Assembly (NCBI GenBank): GCA_020073485.1
Contig: JAIQFB010000013.1
Span: forward strand, 1 to 64,000
DNA from: Terriglobia bacterium
GTDB lineage: Bacteria; Acidobacteriota; Terriglobia; Acidiferrales; UBA7541
Length of the DNA: 64,000 bases
Direction: 5' to 3'
The position numbers and the translations under genes are program-made. Shown here piece by piece: positions 27,099 to 34,690 of the stretch (position 1 is the stretch's first letter; the number at the start of each line of letters is the position of its first letter). The notes under the pieces are model-generated. The model was not told where the DNA came from. It worked only from the letters and a program-made list of their open reading frames with translations, and searched no databases.

Positions 27099-28043
27099 GT
27101 GAGAATCGACGTTCATGCGCACTATTTTCCGGTGGAATACTTGGACCGGCTGGACCAGCACCTGGGGAAGCAGGCCACATTTTTTATCCGCAAGTCGAAG
27201 ATGGATTCCGCGGATTTACACGGACTGGAAAATAATTTCCGCGAAATGGACGCCGCGGGAGTGGACATGCAGGTGCTCTCGGTTTCGAGCCAATTTCCGT
27301 ATTTCGCGATTGAACATGACGCGGTAGACGCTGCCCGGCTCGGCAACGATCTCTATGCGCGCGCGGTGAGCGAATATCCGAAGCGTCTGGCGGCGTTCGC
27401 GTGCACGCCGCTGCCGCACGTGCGGGCTTCCATCGTGGAAATGCGGCGCGCGCTGGACGATCTGGGGATGGCGGGCGTGACCACGGGCACGACGGTCCTC
27501 GGAAAAAGCATCGCAGATCCGGCCTTTGACGAATTTTTTGTGGAACTGAATCGCCGCAAAGCCGTGCTCTTCATTCATCCGATGGGCGGGGCTGTAGGAT
27601 CGCAGCTCATCGAGTCCAGCAATCTGACGTGGCCGGTGGGCGCGCCGCTCGAAGACACCATCTGCCTGCTGCAATTCATGCAAGCGAATTTTCCCAGCCG
27701 TTTTCCGGACATCAAGATCATCATCCCGCACCTCGGCGGCTTCGCACCTTTCCTGACGGCGCGCCTGGACCAGTTGCGGGCGCGTTTCCTGCCGGATTCG
27801 GCCATGATGCCCAGCGTGCAGGCGAAATATTTCTGGTATGACACGGTGAACGGGTATCCGTCGGCGCTGCGGTGTTCGCAGGAAGCCGTGGGCACGGATC
27901 GGCTGCTGATGGGGACGGATTTTCCGTTTTGGCGCGGCGACGCGTTTAAATTGTGCGTGGATTATGTGGAGCAAGCCGGGCTGCCCGCGGGAGATGTGGA
28001 TCGCATTCTGGGTGTGAATGCGGAACGACTCCTCGGGCTGTAA
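27099..28043 (+). CDS. Amidohydrolase-2 family (ACMSD-like) decarboxylase or hydrolase
   Basis: A 314-residue TIM-barrel metalloenzyme starting with GTG at 27099 after gagg. The N-terminal DVHAHYFP (HxH), the central FIHPMGG (His), IIPHLGGFAPFL (His) and the late MGTDFPFWRGD (Asp) are the metal and catalytic residues of the ACMSD/gamma-resorcylate decarboxylase group. Family members remove CO2 non-oxidatively from semialdehyde or hydroxy-aromatic acids; others are hydrolases. Set among ubiD, a molybdenum hydroxylase and a NicC-like monooxygenase, a decarboxylase acting on a ring-hydroxylated acid is the best guess. The substrate is not established. Confidence 0.8.
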   Translation: MRIDVHAHYFPVEYLDRLDQHLGKQATFFIRKSKMDSADLHGLENNFREMDAAGVDMQVLSVSSQFPYFAIEHDAVDAARLGNDLYARAVSEYPKRLAAFACTPLPHVRASIVEMRRALDDLGMAGVTTGTTVLGKSIADPAFDEFFVELNRRKAVLFIHPMGGAVGSQLIESSNLTWPVGAPLEDTICLLQFMQANFPSRFPDIKIIIPHLGGFAPFLTARLDQLRARFLPDSAMMPSVQAKYFWYDTVNGYPSALRCSQEAVGTDRLLMGTDFPFWRGDAFKLCVDYVEQAGLPAGDVDRILGVNAERLLGL

Positions 28044-28110
28044 GATGCCAATCGAGAGGTGACAAGGCATGCGATAGCTTGCGAAACAAGCTGACGAGAT
28101 CTCGCTTTTC

Positions 28111-28203
28111 GCCGTCATTCCGAGCAAAGCGAGGAATCCCTCTTGGATTGAGGCCAAAGAAAAGAGGGATTCCTCGGCAAAAGACATGCCTCGGAATGAC
28201 GGC
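28111..28203. repeat. Inverted repeat (cgtcattccgag...ctcggaatgacg type)
   Basis: The left arm 28111-28144 starts gccgtcattccgag and continues gcgaggaatccctctt. The right arm 28162-28203 is its mirror with an insertion, ending cctcggaatgacggc. It lies between convergent genes and may fold into a long hairpin and terminate both. Confidence 0.8.
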
Positions 28204-28231
28204 TTCTTGAGCTGTTCCGCAGCGTGTGGTG

Positions 28232-29104
28232 TCAGGCCAGAGATTCCCCCAGCGCTTTCCGGAAAACCCTCTGCAAGAAAACATGAATCAGGTGGCGTTT
28301 GTATTCGGCGCTGCCTTCATGGTCGTCGAGTAAATCGGCGGCGTCGGCAATCGCGTCGGCGGCTTCGGACAGGCGTTTCTCGACGTCTGCGTGGGAGCCG
28401 GTCAGTAATTTTTCGGCGTTGAGGCCGCGCGTGGGAAAGGGGCAGACGCAACCTACGGCGACTCGCGCGGAGGTGAAGGTGCGACCTTCGTCCGGCGTAT
28501 CCAGCCACAGGCCCAGGCCTAGTGTGGGGCGCTCGTGGATTTGAAATTTCATGTAGGCGGAGCGGTGGGTGGGCTTCGCGGATGGGACAGTAATCTTAGT
28601 GAGGATCTCGCCGGGCTGCAGATTGCTGGCGTACGCGCCGGCGATGAGTTCACTGACGGGGATCTCGCGGGCACCTGCTGCGCTTTCGATTTTCACCGAG
28701 CCTCCCAGAACCAGGAGCAGCGTCGCGGGATCGGAATGAGGCTCGGCGAAACAGAGGTTGCCTCCCAGAGTTCCCGTGGCGCGCACGCGGACGTTCGCCA
28801 CTTGCGATTCCATTTCGGCAAGGGCGGGCTGATGTTGCTGGACGTTGGGGGAGCGCTCGATGCTGCGGTGGGTGGACGTGGCGCCGATTTCGAGGGAGCC
28901 ATTGCGCATGTCGATCGAGTTAAGGCCCGGAACGACTTTGAGGTCAATCAGGTGGCGATAGTTCAGCGCTGAATGCTTCATGGCCAGGAGGAGTTCGGTG
29001 CCGCCGGCGTAGATGCCGGCTTCCTCGCCGTAATGCGCGAGCATCTGCGATGCTTCGAGGGCGCATGTGGGTTGATGAATTTCGAAACGGCTGAGCGTGG
29101 TCAT
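28232..29104 (-). CDS. Molybdenum hydroxylase, FAD-binding subunit (CoxM/XdhB-like)
   Basis: A 290-residue medium subunit that passes electrons from the 2Fe-2S subunit to an acceptor through FAD. The two FAD-contact motifs are present: YAGGTELL near residue 32 and TGTLGGNLCFAEPHSDP near residue 110. The C-terminal CO-dehydrogenase flavoprotein domain follows (about 175-280). It is the last gene of a coxG-S-L-M-like unit, 14 bases after the molybdenum subunit gene. Together the three subunits form a xanthine-oxidase-family hydroxylase; the electron acceptor is unknown. Confidence 0.9.
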   Translation of the reverse strand: MTTLSRFEIHQPTCALEASQMLAHYGEEAGIYAGGTELLLAMKHSALNYRHLIDLKVVPGLNSIDMRNGSLEIGATSTHRSIERSPNVQQHQPALAEMESQVANVRVRATGTLGGNLCFAEPHSDPATLLLVLGGSVKIESAAGAREIPVSELIAGAYASNLQPGEILTKITVPSAKPTHRSAYMKFQIHERPTLGLGLWLDTPDEGRTFTSARVAVGCVCPFPTRGLNAEKLLTGSHADVEKRLSEAADAIADAADLLDDHEGSAEYKRHLIHVFLQRVFRKALGESLA

Positions 29105-29118
29105 GGGTTAGGCGCGAT

Positions 29119-31401
29119 CTACCGGGGTGCCGCCCCCTTTTTTTCCTGCAGCGCTTTCCAGACGCGCTCGGGCGTCAACGGCAGCGTTCTGATTCGCGCG
29201 CCGGTTGCACGATACAATGCGTTTGCGATGCAGGGGGAGATCGGATTCACGGCGCCTTCGCCGCCGCCTTTTGCGCCGTAGGGTCCGACGCCATCGCGGT
29301 TCTGCACCAGTTTCATGTCTATGTTCTTGGCCAGGTCGGAAAAGCGCGGGACGCGGTATTCGAGCATCGTGCCGTTCATTAGTTGCTGGCCGTCGTAAAT
29401 CAATTCCTCAAACAAGCCGGCGCCCAGGCCCATGGTGGCCGCGCCCAGGTCCTGGCCCTCCGTCATCGCGGGGTGAATCGCGAGGCCGACGTCCCCGATG
29501 GTGACCAGCGAATCGAGGCAGATTTTTCCTGTCTCCTCGTCGAGAGCGATTTCCACGCCGACCACGCCGATTTCCCAGAATACGGGGACCAGCGTAAGAT
29601 CTCCGGCCTTGCGGAGGTAGGCGCGGCCGACGATGCTGCATCCTTCCATCTTGAAATATTGCTCGAGGATATTGGCCCAGGTGAGGAATTTCCCGCCGTG
29701 GCGCAGGCCTCCGCGTTCTTCGACTAATTTATCCGCGTCGACGGCGAACACTTCCTCGGCCATCACTTTGATTTGCGCGATGGCCTCGCGGCACGCTTCC
29801 AGAACCGCGCGGCCCATCAGCGTGGTGGTGCGGCTGGCGCCCGTGGAGCGTTCAAATAAGGTGACCGCGGTGTCGGAACCGATCAGGCGGACTTTTTCGA
29901 GCGGCACTCCCATTTCTTCCGCAGCGATTTGCGTCAGCACGGTATGGCTGCCCTGGCCGATTTCGGTGCTGCCGCTCAGCACCGATACGGCGCCATCGGC
30001 ATAAACCTGCACCATCGCCAGCGTTACCGGATGTGCTCCGGCATCGCTTGCCGAGCAGCACACCGAGCGGCCATGTCCCGGCGCGAGGGGACGATCCATG
30101 CGCAGCATTTTCGCGGCCTCGCGAATGTCGCCGGGGATATCCGCGTCGATGGGGCGCATGCCGGGGTGGATCGACTCGCCGCTGTGCGCCAGATTTTTCA
30201 AGCGGAATTCAACGGGATCGCTGCCCGACATTTCCGCGAGTTCATCCATCTGGGATTCGCCGGGGAACGTAACTTGCGCGCCGCCCAGGCCGCGATAGGA
30301 ACTTGCGGGGACGGTATTCGTGTACACGGCGAAGCAATCGATTTTTATATTGGGAATGCGGTAAGGGCCGACGATCCGGTTGGCGGCTTTTCTGCACACC
30401 ATGGGGCTGTTTTCGGCGTACGCGCCGGTATTGAGGTGAATGGTCGCCTGCCGGGCTACGAGATGTCCCCGCGCGTCGACCGCCGTGCGGATGCGGACGC
30501 GCGCGTCGTCGCCGCGAGTGGTGAGGAAAGCTTCCTCGACGCTCAGCTGCAATTTTACGGGGCGTCCTGATTTCCAGGAACACGCTGCGACGAGTGGCTC
30601 GATTTTTGTGTAGGACTTGCTGCCGTAGCCGCCGCCGATGTAAGGCACGATGATGCGCACGCTGTTGAGCGGCAGGCGGAACACGTGGGCGACGTCGTGG
30701 CGCACCATGAAGGGATGCTGCCCCGAGGTGTAGACGGTCAGGTGTCCTTTGGCGTCGAAGTCTGCGATGGCGACGTACGGTTCCATGGCGTAGGCATAGA
30801 CCATGGGGAAATAAAATTCGCCTTCGGCAATGTGCGCGGCCTTGGCGAACGCGGCGTCCACATCTCCCCATCCGACATGCACGGCCTGGCAGATGTTGCC
30901 GGCCGCGCCGGGAAAATCGTCGAAGCCGCGGAAGGAGCCATCGGCGAAATCGGTTTCGTGGATGCGGGGAGTTCCTTCGGCCATGGCCGTATCGACGTCG
31001 AGGATGGGGTCGAGTTCCTCGTAATCGACGTTGATCTTTCCAAGGGCTTCCTGCGCGGCGAGTTCGTTTTCAGCGATGACCGCCGCGACCGGCTCGCCGA
31101 CGAAGCGAACCTGGCCGATTGCGATCAGCGGGTGATCTTTTACGCCGTGTCCGTAATAGGGTTGGAGGCCTTTGAGGTCGTAGCCGGTCAGAATATCAAT
31201 CACGCCGGGCTGGGCCTTGGCTGCGGAGGCGTCGATCGAAAGAATTCGCGCGCGCGCGAACGGGCTGCGGAGAACTTTTGCCCAGGCCATGTGTTCCACG
31301 ACCATGTCGCTGGTATAGATGGCGCCGCCGGTCACTTTGGGAATGCCGTCTCCGCGGGGAACGGAATGATTAACGATCTGGAAATCGCTGAGGGGTTTCA
31401 C
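29119..31401 (-). CDS. Molybdenum hydroxylase, molybdopterin-binding large subunit
   Basis: A 760-residue catalytic subunit of a xanthine-oxidase-family hydroxylase, which adds water-derived OH to an electron-poor ring carbon or an aldehyde. The start is taken as the GTG at 31401, which overlaps the stop of the 2Fe-2S gene (GTGA) and follows gaggg; the frame is open upstream to 31473, but that would overlap the preceding gene by 76 bases. Landmarks are GIPKVTGGAIYTSDM at the N-terminus, GGGYGSKSY, SSYRGLGGAQ in the active-site loop region, GSTEIGQGSHTVL, and GAKGGGEGAVNPISP with the catalytic Glu near the C-terminus. The loop is not the AYRCSFR of form I CO dehydrogenase, so this is not a CO oxidiser. 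The substrate could be an N-heteroaromatic acid. Confidence 0.9.
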   Translation of the reverse strand: MKPLSDFQIVNHSVPRGDGIPKVTGGAIYTSDMVVEHMAWAKVLRSPFARARILSIDASAAKAQPGVIDILTGYDLKGLQPYYGHGVKDHPLIAIGQVRFVGEPVAAVIAENELAAQEALGKINVDYEELDPILDVDTAMAEGTPRIHETDFADGSFRGFDDFPGAAGNICQAVHVGWGDVDAAFAKAAHIAEGEFYFPMVYAYAMEPYVAIADFDAKGHLTVYTSGQHPFMVRHDVAHVFRLPLNSVRIIVPYIGGGYGSKSYTKIEPLVAACSWKSGRPVKLQLSVEEAFLTTRGDDARVRIRTAVDARGHLVARQATIHLNTGAYAENSPMVCRKAANRIVGPYRIPNIKIDCFAVYTNTVPASSYRGLGGAQVTFPGESQMDELAEMSGSDPVEFRLKNLAHSGESIHPGMRPIDADIPGDIREAAKMLRMDRPLAPGHGRSVCCSASDAGAHPVTLAMVQVYADGAVSVLSGSTEIGQGSHTVLTQIAAEEMGVPLEKVRLIGSDTAVTLFERSTGASRTTTLMGRAVLEACREAIAQIKVMAEEVFAVDADKLVEERGGLRHGGKFLTWANILEQYFKMEGCSIVGRAYLRKAGDLTLVPVFWEIGVVGVEIALDEETGKICLDSLVTIGDVGLAIHPAMTEGQDLGAATMGLGAGLFEELIYDGQQLMNGTMLEYRVPRFSDLAKNIDMKLVQNRDGVGPYGAKGGGEGAVNPISPCIANALYRATGARIRTLPLTPERVWKALQEKKGAAPR

Positions 31402-31871
31402 TTTTGCCCTCGCAGCTGGTTCGCGGCCTGGCGAATCGCTTTCAGGATCGGCAGGTAGCCGGTGCAGCGGCACAGGTTGCCGTTCATGTGCGCGACGATT
31501 TCCGCGTCGGTCGCGGCGCTGTTTTCATCGAGCAGCGCCTTCGCGGCCAGGATCATTCCCGGCGTGCAGTAGCCGCATTGAAAGGAAAAATGATCGAGGA
31601 AGGCCTGCTGCAGCGGATGCAGGCGTCCCGAGTCATCGGCCAGGCCTTCGATGGTGGTGACGCGCTTGCCGCGGACTTCGTAGGCGAGGAGCGTGCACGC
31701 GCTGACGGGAAGGTCGTCGACCAGGACCGTGCAGCTGCCGCACACCTGGGCCTCGCAGGAAATTTTCACTCCCGTCAGGCGGCAGCGTCCGCGCAAAACC
31801 TCCGCGAGGGATTCCCGCTGCTCGATTTCGAGGGTTGTCTGTTTTCCGTTCAGCTCGAAACTAACGTTCAC
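31398..31871 (-). CDS. Molybdenum hydroxylase, 2Fe-2S subunit (CoxS-like)
   Basis: A 157-residue small subunit with two 2Fe-2S clusters. The plant-type ferredoxin domain has CEAQVCGSCTVLVDD (about residues 39-53) with the last ligand around C58. The helical domain has CGYCTPGMILAA and CRCTGY for the second cluster. It transfers electrons from the molybdenum cofactor to FAD. The order small-large-medium and the four-base overlap with the large subunit gene indicate tight co-translation. Confidence 0.93.
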   Translation of the reverse strand: MNVSFELNGKQTTLEIEQRESLAEVLRGRCRLTGVKISCEAQVCGSCTVLVDDLPVSACTLLAYEVRGKRVTTIEGLADDSGRLHPLQQAFLDHFSFQCGYCTPGMILAAKALLDENSAATDAEIVAHMNGNLCRCTGYLPILKAIRQAANQLRGQK

Positions 31872-31880
31872 GAACGCTCC

Positions 31881-32372
31881 TTACGATTTTTGTGCGTCTT
31901 GAGCGGATTCCATGGGTGTCGCGAATTGCCCCTGGATGTTTCTTGCAAACTCGGCGAACACTTGCGACGTCCTTCGCCGGATCGGAACCGCGCCTAGCGT
32001 AGCCAGTTTGCCCAAGACTTCAATGGACGCCTCGAAATGCATTTGGGTTCCGGACTCCACCGGGTTCAAAGCCACCTGCATGGAGCCGGTCATGCGGTTC
32101 AGGCTCATGGAATCGGCGCCTTTGAGCGAGGCTTTCAACAACGACGGCTCAATCGTTTCCGTGACGCGCACTTCCAGATTCATCGTGATCTTGAACGGGC
32201 CGATTTTGTCTGTCACTTTGGCGGCGTATGCTTCCTTGCCTTCATCCAGCAACGGGGAGACGCTTTCCACGCCGGGCAAGAGCGAGGTCAGGCGCGATGT
32301 ATCGCGAAGCAACTTCCAGACTTCCGCGACCGGAGCGCCGAGCGGCAACTCTTCCGCGAGTTTCAAGAGCAT
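31881..32372 (-). CDS. CoxG-like SRPBCC protein
   Basis: A 163-residue protein of the carbon-monoxide-dehydrogenase subunit G type within the START/SRPBCC fold. It opens with LPLGAPVAEVWKLLRD, followed by LLPGVESVSPL, and has GPFKITMNLEVRVTE and MHFEASIEVLGKLATLGA in the body, all typical. CoxG proteins accompany molybdenum hydroxylases and are thought to help membrane attachment or maturation; the C-terminal transmembrane tail seen in CoxG itself is absent. It is the first gene of the coxG-S-L-M-like unit, nine bases before the 2Fe-2S gene. Confidence 0.85.
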   Translation of the reverse strand: MLLKLAEELPLGAPVAEVWKLLRDTSRLTSLLPGVESVSPLLDEGKEAYAAKVTDKIGPFKITMNLEVRVTETIEPSLLKASLKGADSMSLNRMTGSMQVALNPVESGTQMHFEASIEVLGKLATLGAVPIRRRTSQVFAEFARNIQGQFATPMESAQDAQKS

Positions 32373-32613
32373 TCAGTGACCTGCACCATTGGTTCCATCT
32401 CCAAATGTTCCTGAGGGAGCGGCGGAAGCGGCTGCGTCTTTCCAGGCGGAACACTTTCATCGTCTTTTGTACCACAACTCCCGCGAGCGATCTTCGTTGA
32501 AGTTTCGCGCACGCTGATTGATGCTCCTCGAACGAGCATTGCATACGGGCAAGGTCCGGTGTAGTTTGTGAAATCAGTTTTTATCGGAATGTTTGTATTG
32601 GAGAAAATGGGAA

Positions 32614-33774
32614 ATGGGCGAGAAGAAATTGTCCATTGCGATTGTTGGAGCAGGGATCGGCGGACTGGCCGTTGCCGCCACGCTGCGCCAGATCGGCATC
32701 GATGTGCGCGTGTACGAGCAGGCGCCGGCATTTGCCCGGGTCGGCGCGGGGATTCAGATGATGCCCAACTCGATGAAGGTGCTGCGGCGGATCGGCGTCG
32801 AGGAAAAAGTCCGCGACACTTCTTTCATGCCGTATTCCCATTTGAATCGGGACGGATATTCGGGCGAGGTGATCAGGGAACTCCCGATGCCGGAAAGCCT
32901 TTTCGGAGCGCCATATCTTTGCATGCACCGCGCGGAACTGCATAAGGCCCTGGCCGACGTGGTTCCTACAGACATTGTCCATCTCAATAAGAAATTGGTG
33001 GGGGTGGAGCAGGGCGGGTGCCGGGTCACGCTGGCTTTTGCCGACGGAACGCGCGCGCAGGCCGATGCCGTGGTGGGCGCCGATGGCGTGCATTCCATTG
33101 TGCGCGACATCATCATCGGCCCCGATGCACCGCTGCACAAGGGACGCATCGCATACCGCGCAATTTTTTCATCGGCTCTGCTCAACGGCCTGGAGATCGG
33201 TTCCTCGCGAACCAAGTGGTGGGGGAAGGACCGCCACATCGTGATTTATTACACGAATGCCACGCGGACCGAACTTTACTTCGTGACCAGCGTGCCGGAG
33301 CCGGCGGAATGGGTGACGCGGGAATCGTGGTCGGCCAAAGGCGACGTGAAGGAATTGCGCAAGGCGTATGAGGATTTTCACGCCGATGTCCGCGGCGTGC
33401 TGAACGCGTGCCCGGACTGCCATAAGTGGGCGATCCTGGAGCGCGAGCCGCTGCCGCGCTGGAGCGACGGCCGCATCGTGCTGCTGGGCGATGCCTGCCA
33501 TCCGATGACTCCGTACATGGCGCAAGGCGGGGCAACGGCTATCGAAGACGCGGCGATACTTGCGCGGTGCCTCGAATCTGTGGACGGAGAGGATATCGAG
33601 GGTGCTTTCCGCCGCTATGAAGAGCACCGGAAGCCGCGAACGTCGCGCATCCAGGCAATTTCCAGCGCGAACACCTGGATGAAAGGCGGGAACGAGGACA
33701 CCAGCTGGCTGTACGGTTATGATGCGTGGAATGTGCCTTTGACTCCCACAGAGCCGTACGTCAAGGTGGTCTGA
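32614..33774 (+). CDS. FAD-dependent aromatic-ring monooxygenase, NicC-like
   Basis: A 386-residue class A flavoprotein hydroxylase. The ATG at 32614 follows ggag at 32600. FAD motifs are VGAGIGGLAVA (GxGxxG), VVGADGVHS (the DG motif) and LLGDACHPMTPYMAQGG (GDAxHP). The region KWWGKDRHIVIYYT and the C-terminal SANTWM...WLYGYDAW resemble 6-hydroxynicotinate 3-monooxygenase (NicC), a decarboxylating hydroxylase, more than salicylate hydroxylase, judging from memory of the family. It is divergent from the coxG unit and 11 bases ahead of an alpha/beta hydrolase. A role in hydroxylating the product of the molybdenum hydroxylase is likely but unproved. Confidence 0.82.
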   Translation: MGEKKLSIAIVGAGIGGLAVAATLRQIGIDVRVYEQAPAFARVGAGIQMMPNSMKVLRRIGVEEKVRDTSFMPYSHLNRDGYSGEVIRELPMPESLFGAPYLCMHRAELHKALADVVPTDIVHLNKKLVGVEQGGCRVTLAFADGTRAQADAVVGADGVHSIVRDIIIGPDAPLHKGRIAYRAIFSSALLNGLEIGSSRTKWWGKDRHIVIYYTNATRTELYFVTSVPEPAEWVTRESWSAKGDVKELRKAYEDFHADVRGVLNACPDCHKWAILEREPLPRWSDGRIVLLGDACHPMTPYMAQGGATAIEDAAILARCLESVDGEDIEGAFRRYEEHRKPRTSRIQAISSANTWMKGGNEDTSWLYGYDAWNVPLTPTEPYVKVV

Positions 33775-33785
33775 GAGAAAATCGC

Positions 33786-34610
33786 ATGGGCCAAGACACT
33801 CAATCGGGAAATTTCAGGACCTCGGATGGGTGCGCCATTTCATATTCACTGAACGGTTCGCAGAAGCCGGGAGCACCGCGCTTCGCCTTAGTTCATTCGC
33901 TGGCGCTCGATCGAAGTATCTGGAGCGGCGTGGTGCGCGAGCTGGCGGATCGCGCGGCGATTCTTACCTATGACTGCCGCGGCCATGGAAGATCCGAGCG
34001 GCGCGCCGGGCCATTCACCGCGGAATTATTCGCACAGGATTTGGCGGAGTTGCTGGACCATGTGGGCTGGCCGGCCGCCACGGTGGCTGGGTGCTCGATG
34101 GGGGGATGCGTTGCGCAAGCTTTCGCCGGGCTGTACGGGCCGCGAGTGAGCGCCCTCGGGTTGATCGACACGACGGCCTGGTACGGCGAAGACGCTCCCA
34201 AGAAATGGCGCGAGCGCGCCGACGTAGCGCGCACAAAAGGCCTTGCGGGAATGGTCGAGTTTCAGAATACGCGCTGGTTCGGCGATGCGTTTCGCGCCGC
34301 GCATCCGGAAATTCTAAAAGCAATGAGTGACGTTTTCCTGGCCAACGACGTGGATTGCTACGCCGCAACGTGCGCGATGCTGGGCGATGCGGACCTGCGG
34401 ATTTACCTTCCGGTAATGAAAATGCCGGTAGCGGTGATCGTGGGGGAGGAAGATTACGCCACGCCCGTCGCCATGGCGCAGTATTTGCATGACGCGATTG
34501 CGGGCTCCACACTTACGATCCTCAAGGGAGCGCGGCACCTGGCTCCGGTCGAGAGTCCGAAACAAATCGCTTCGCAACTTCTGGAACTACTTCATCGCAG
34601 CGATTTTTGA
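33786..34610 (+). CDS. Alpha/beta hydrolase (enol-lactonase / NicD-like)
   Basis: A 274-residue hydrolase. The ATG at 33786 lies 11 bases after the monooxygenase stop, with gagag upstream. The catalytic triad is visible: the nucleophile Ser in GCSMGG (about residue 105), Asp in the VGEEDYATP region and His in GARHLAPVE near the C-terminus. The oxyanion-hole segment is VHSLALDRSIW. The overall pattern fits 3-oxoadipate enol-lactonase (PcaD) and its relatives, including N-formylmaleamate deformylase (NicD). In this operon it would act after ring cleavage, yet no ring-cleavage dioxygenase gene is visible in the window. Confidence 0.82.
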   Translation: MGQDTQSGNFRTSDGCAISYSLNGSQKPGAPRFALVHSLALDRSIWSGVVRELADRAAILTYDCRGHGRSERRAGPFTAELFAQDLAELLDHVGWPAATVAGCSMGGCVAQAFAGLYGPRVSALGLIDTTAWYGEDAPKKWRERADVARTKGLAGMVEFQNTRWFGDAFRAAHPEILKAMSDVFLANDVDCYAATCAMLGDADLRIYLPVMKMPVAVIVGEEDYATPVAMAQYLHDAIAGSTLTILKGARHLAPVESPKQIASQLLELLHRSDF

Positions 34611-34690
34611 CAGGCACCCGCCGAGGAATAGGCGAAGCGCGAAATTCCTTCGTGCATGCGCAGCGATTTCGACCTCCGGGCAATCTTCGC

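Noticed and set aside
28232-31871. Aerobic CO dehydrogenase (coxMSL)
   Set aside because: Subunit types match, but the active-site loop is SSYRGLGG rather than the AYRCSFR signature of form I CO dehydrogenase, and the context is aromatic degradation.
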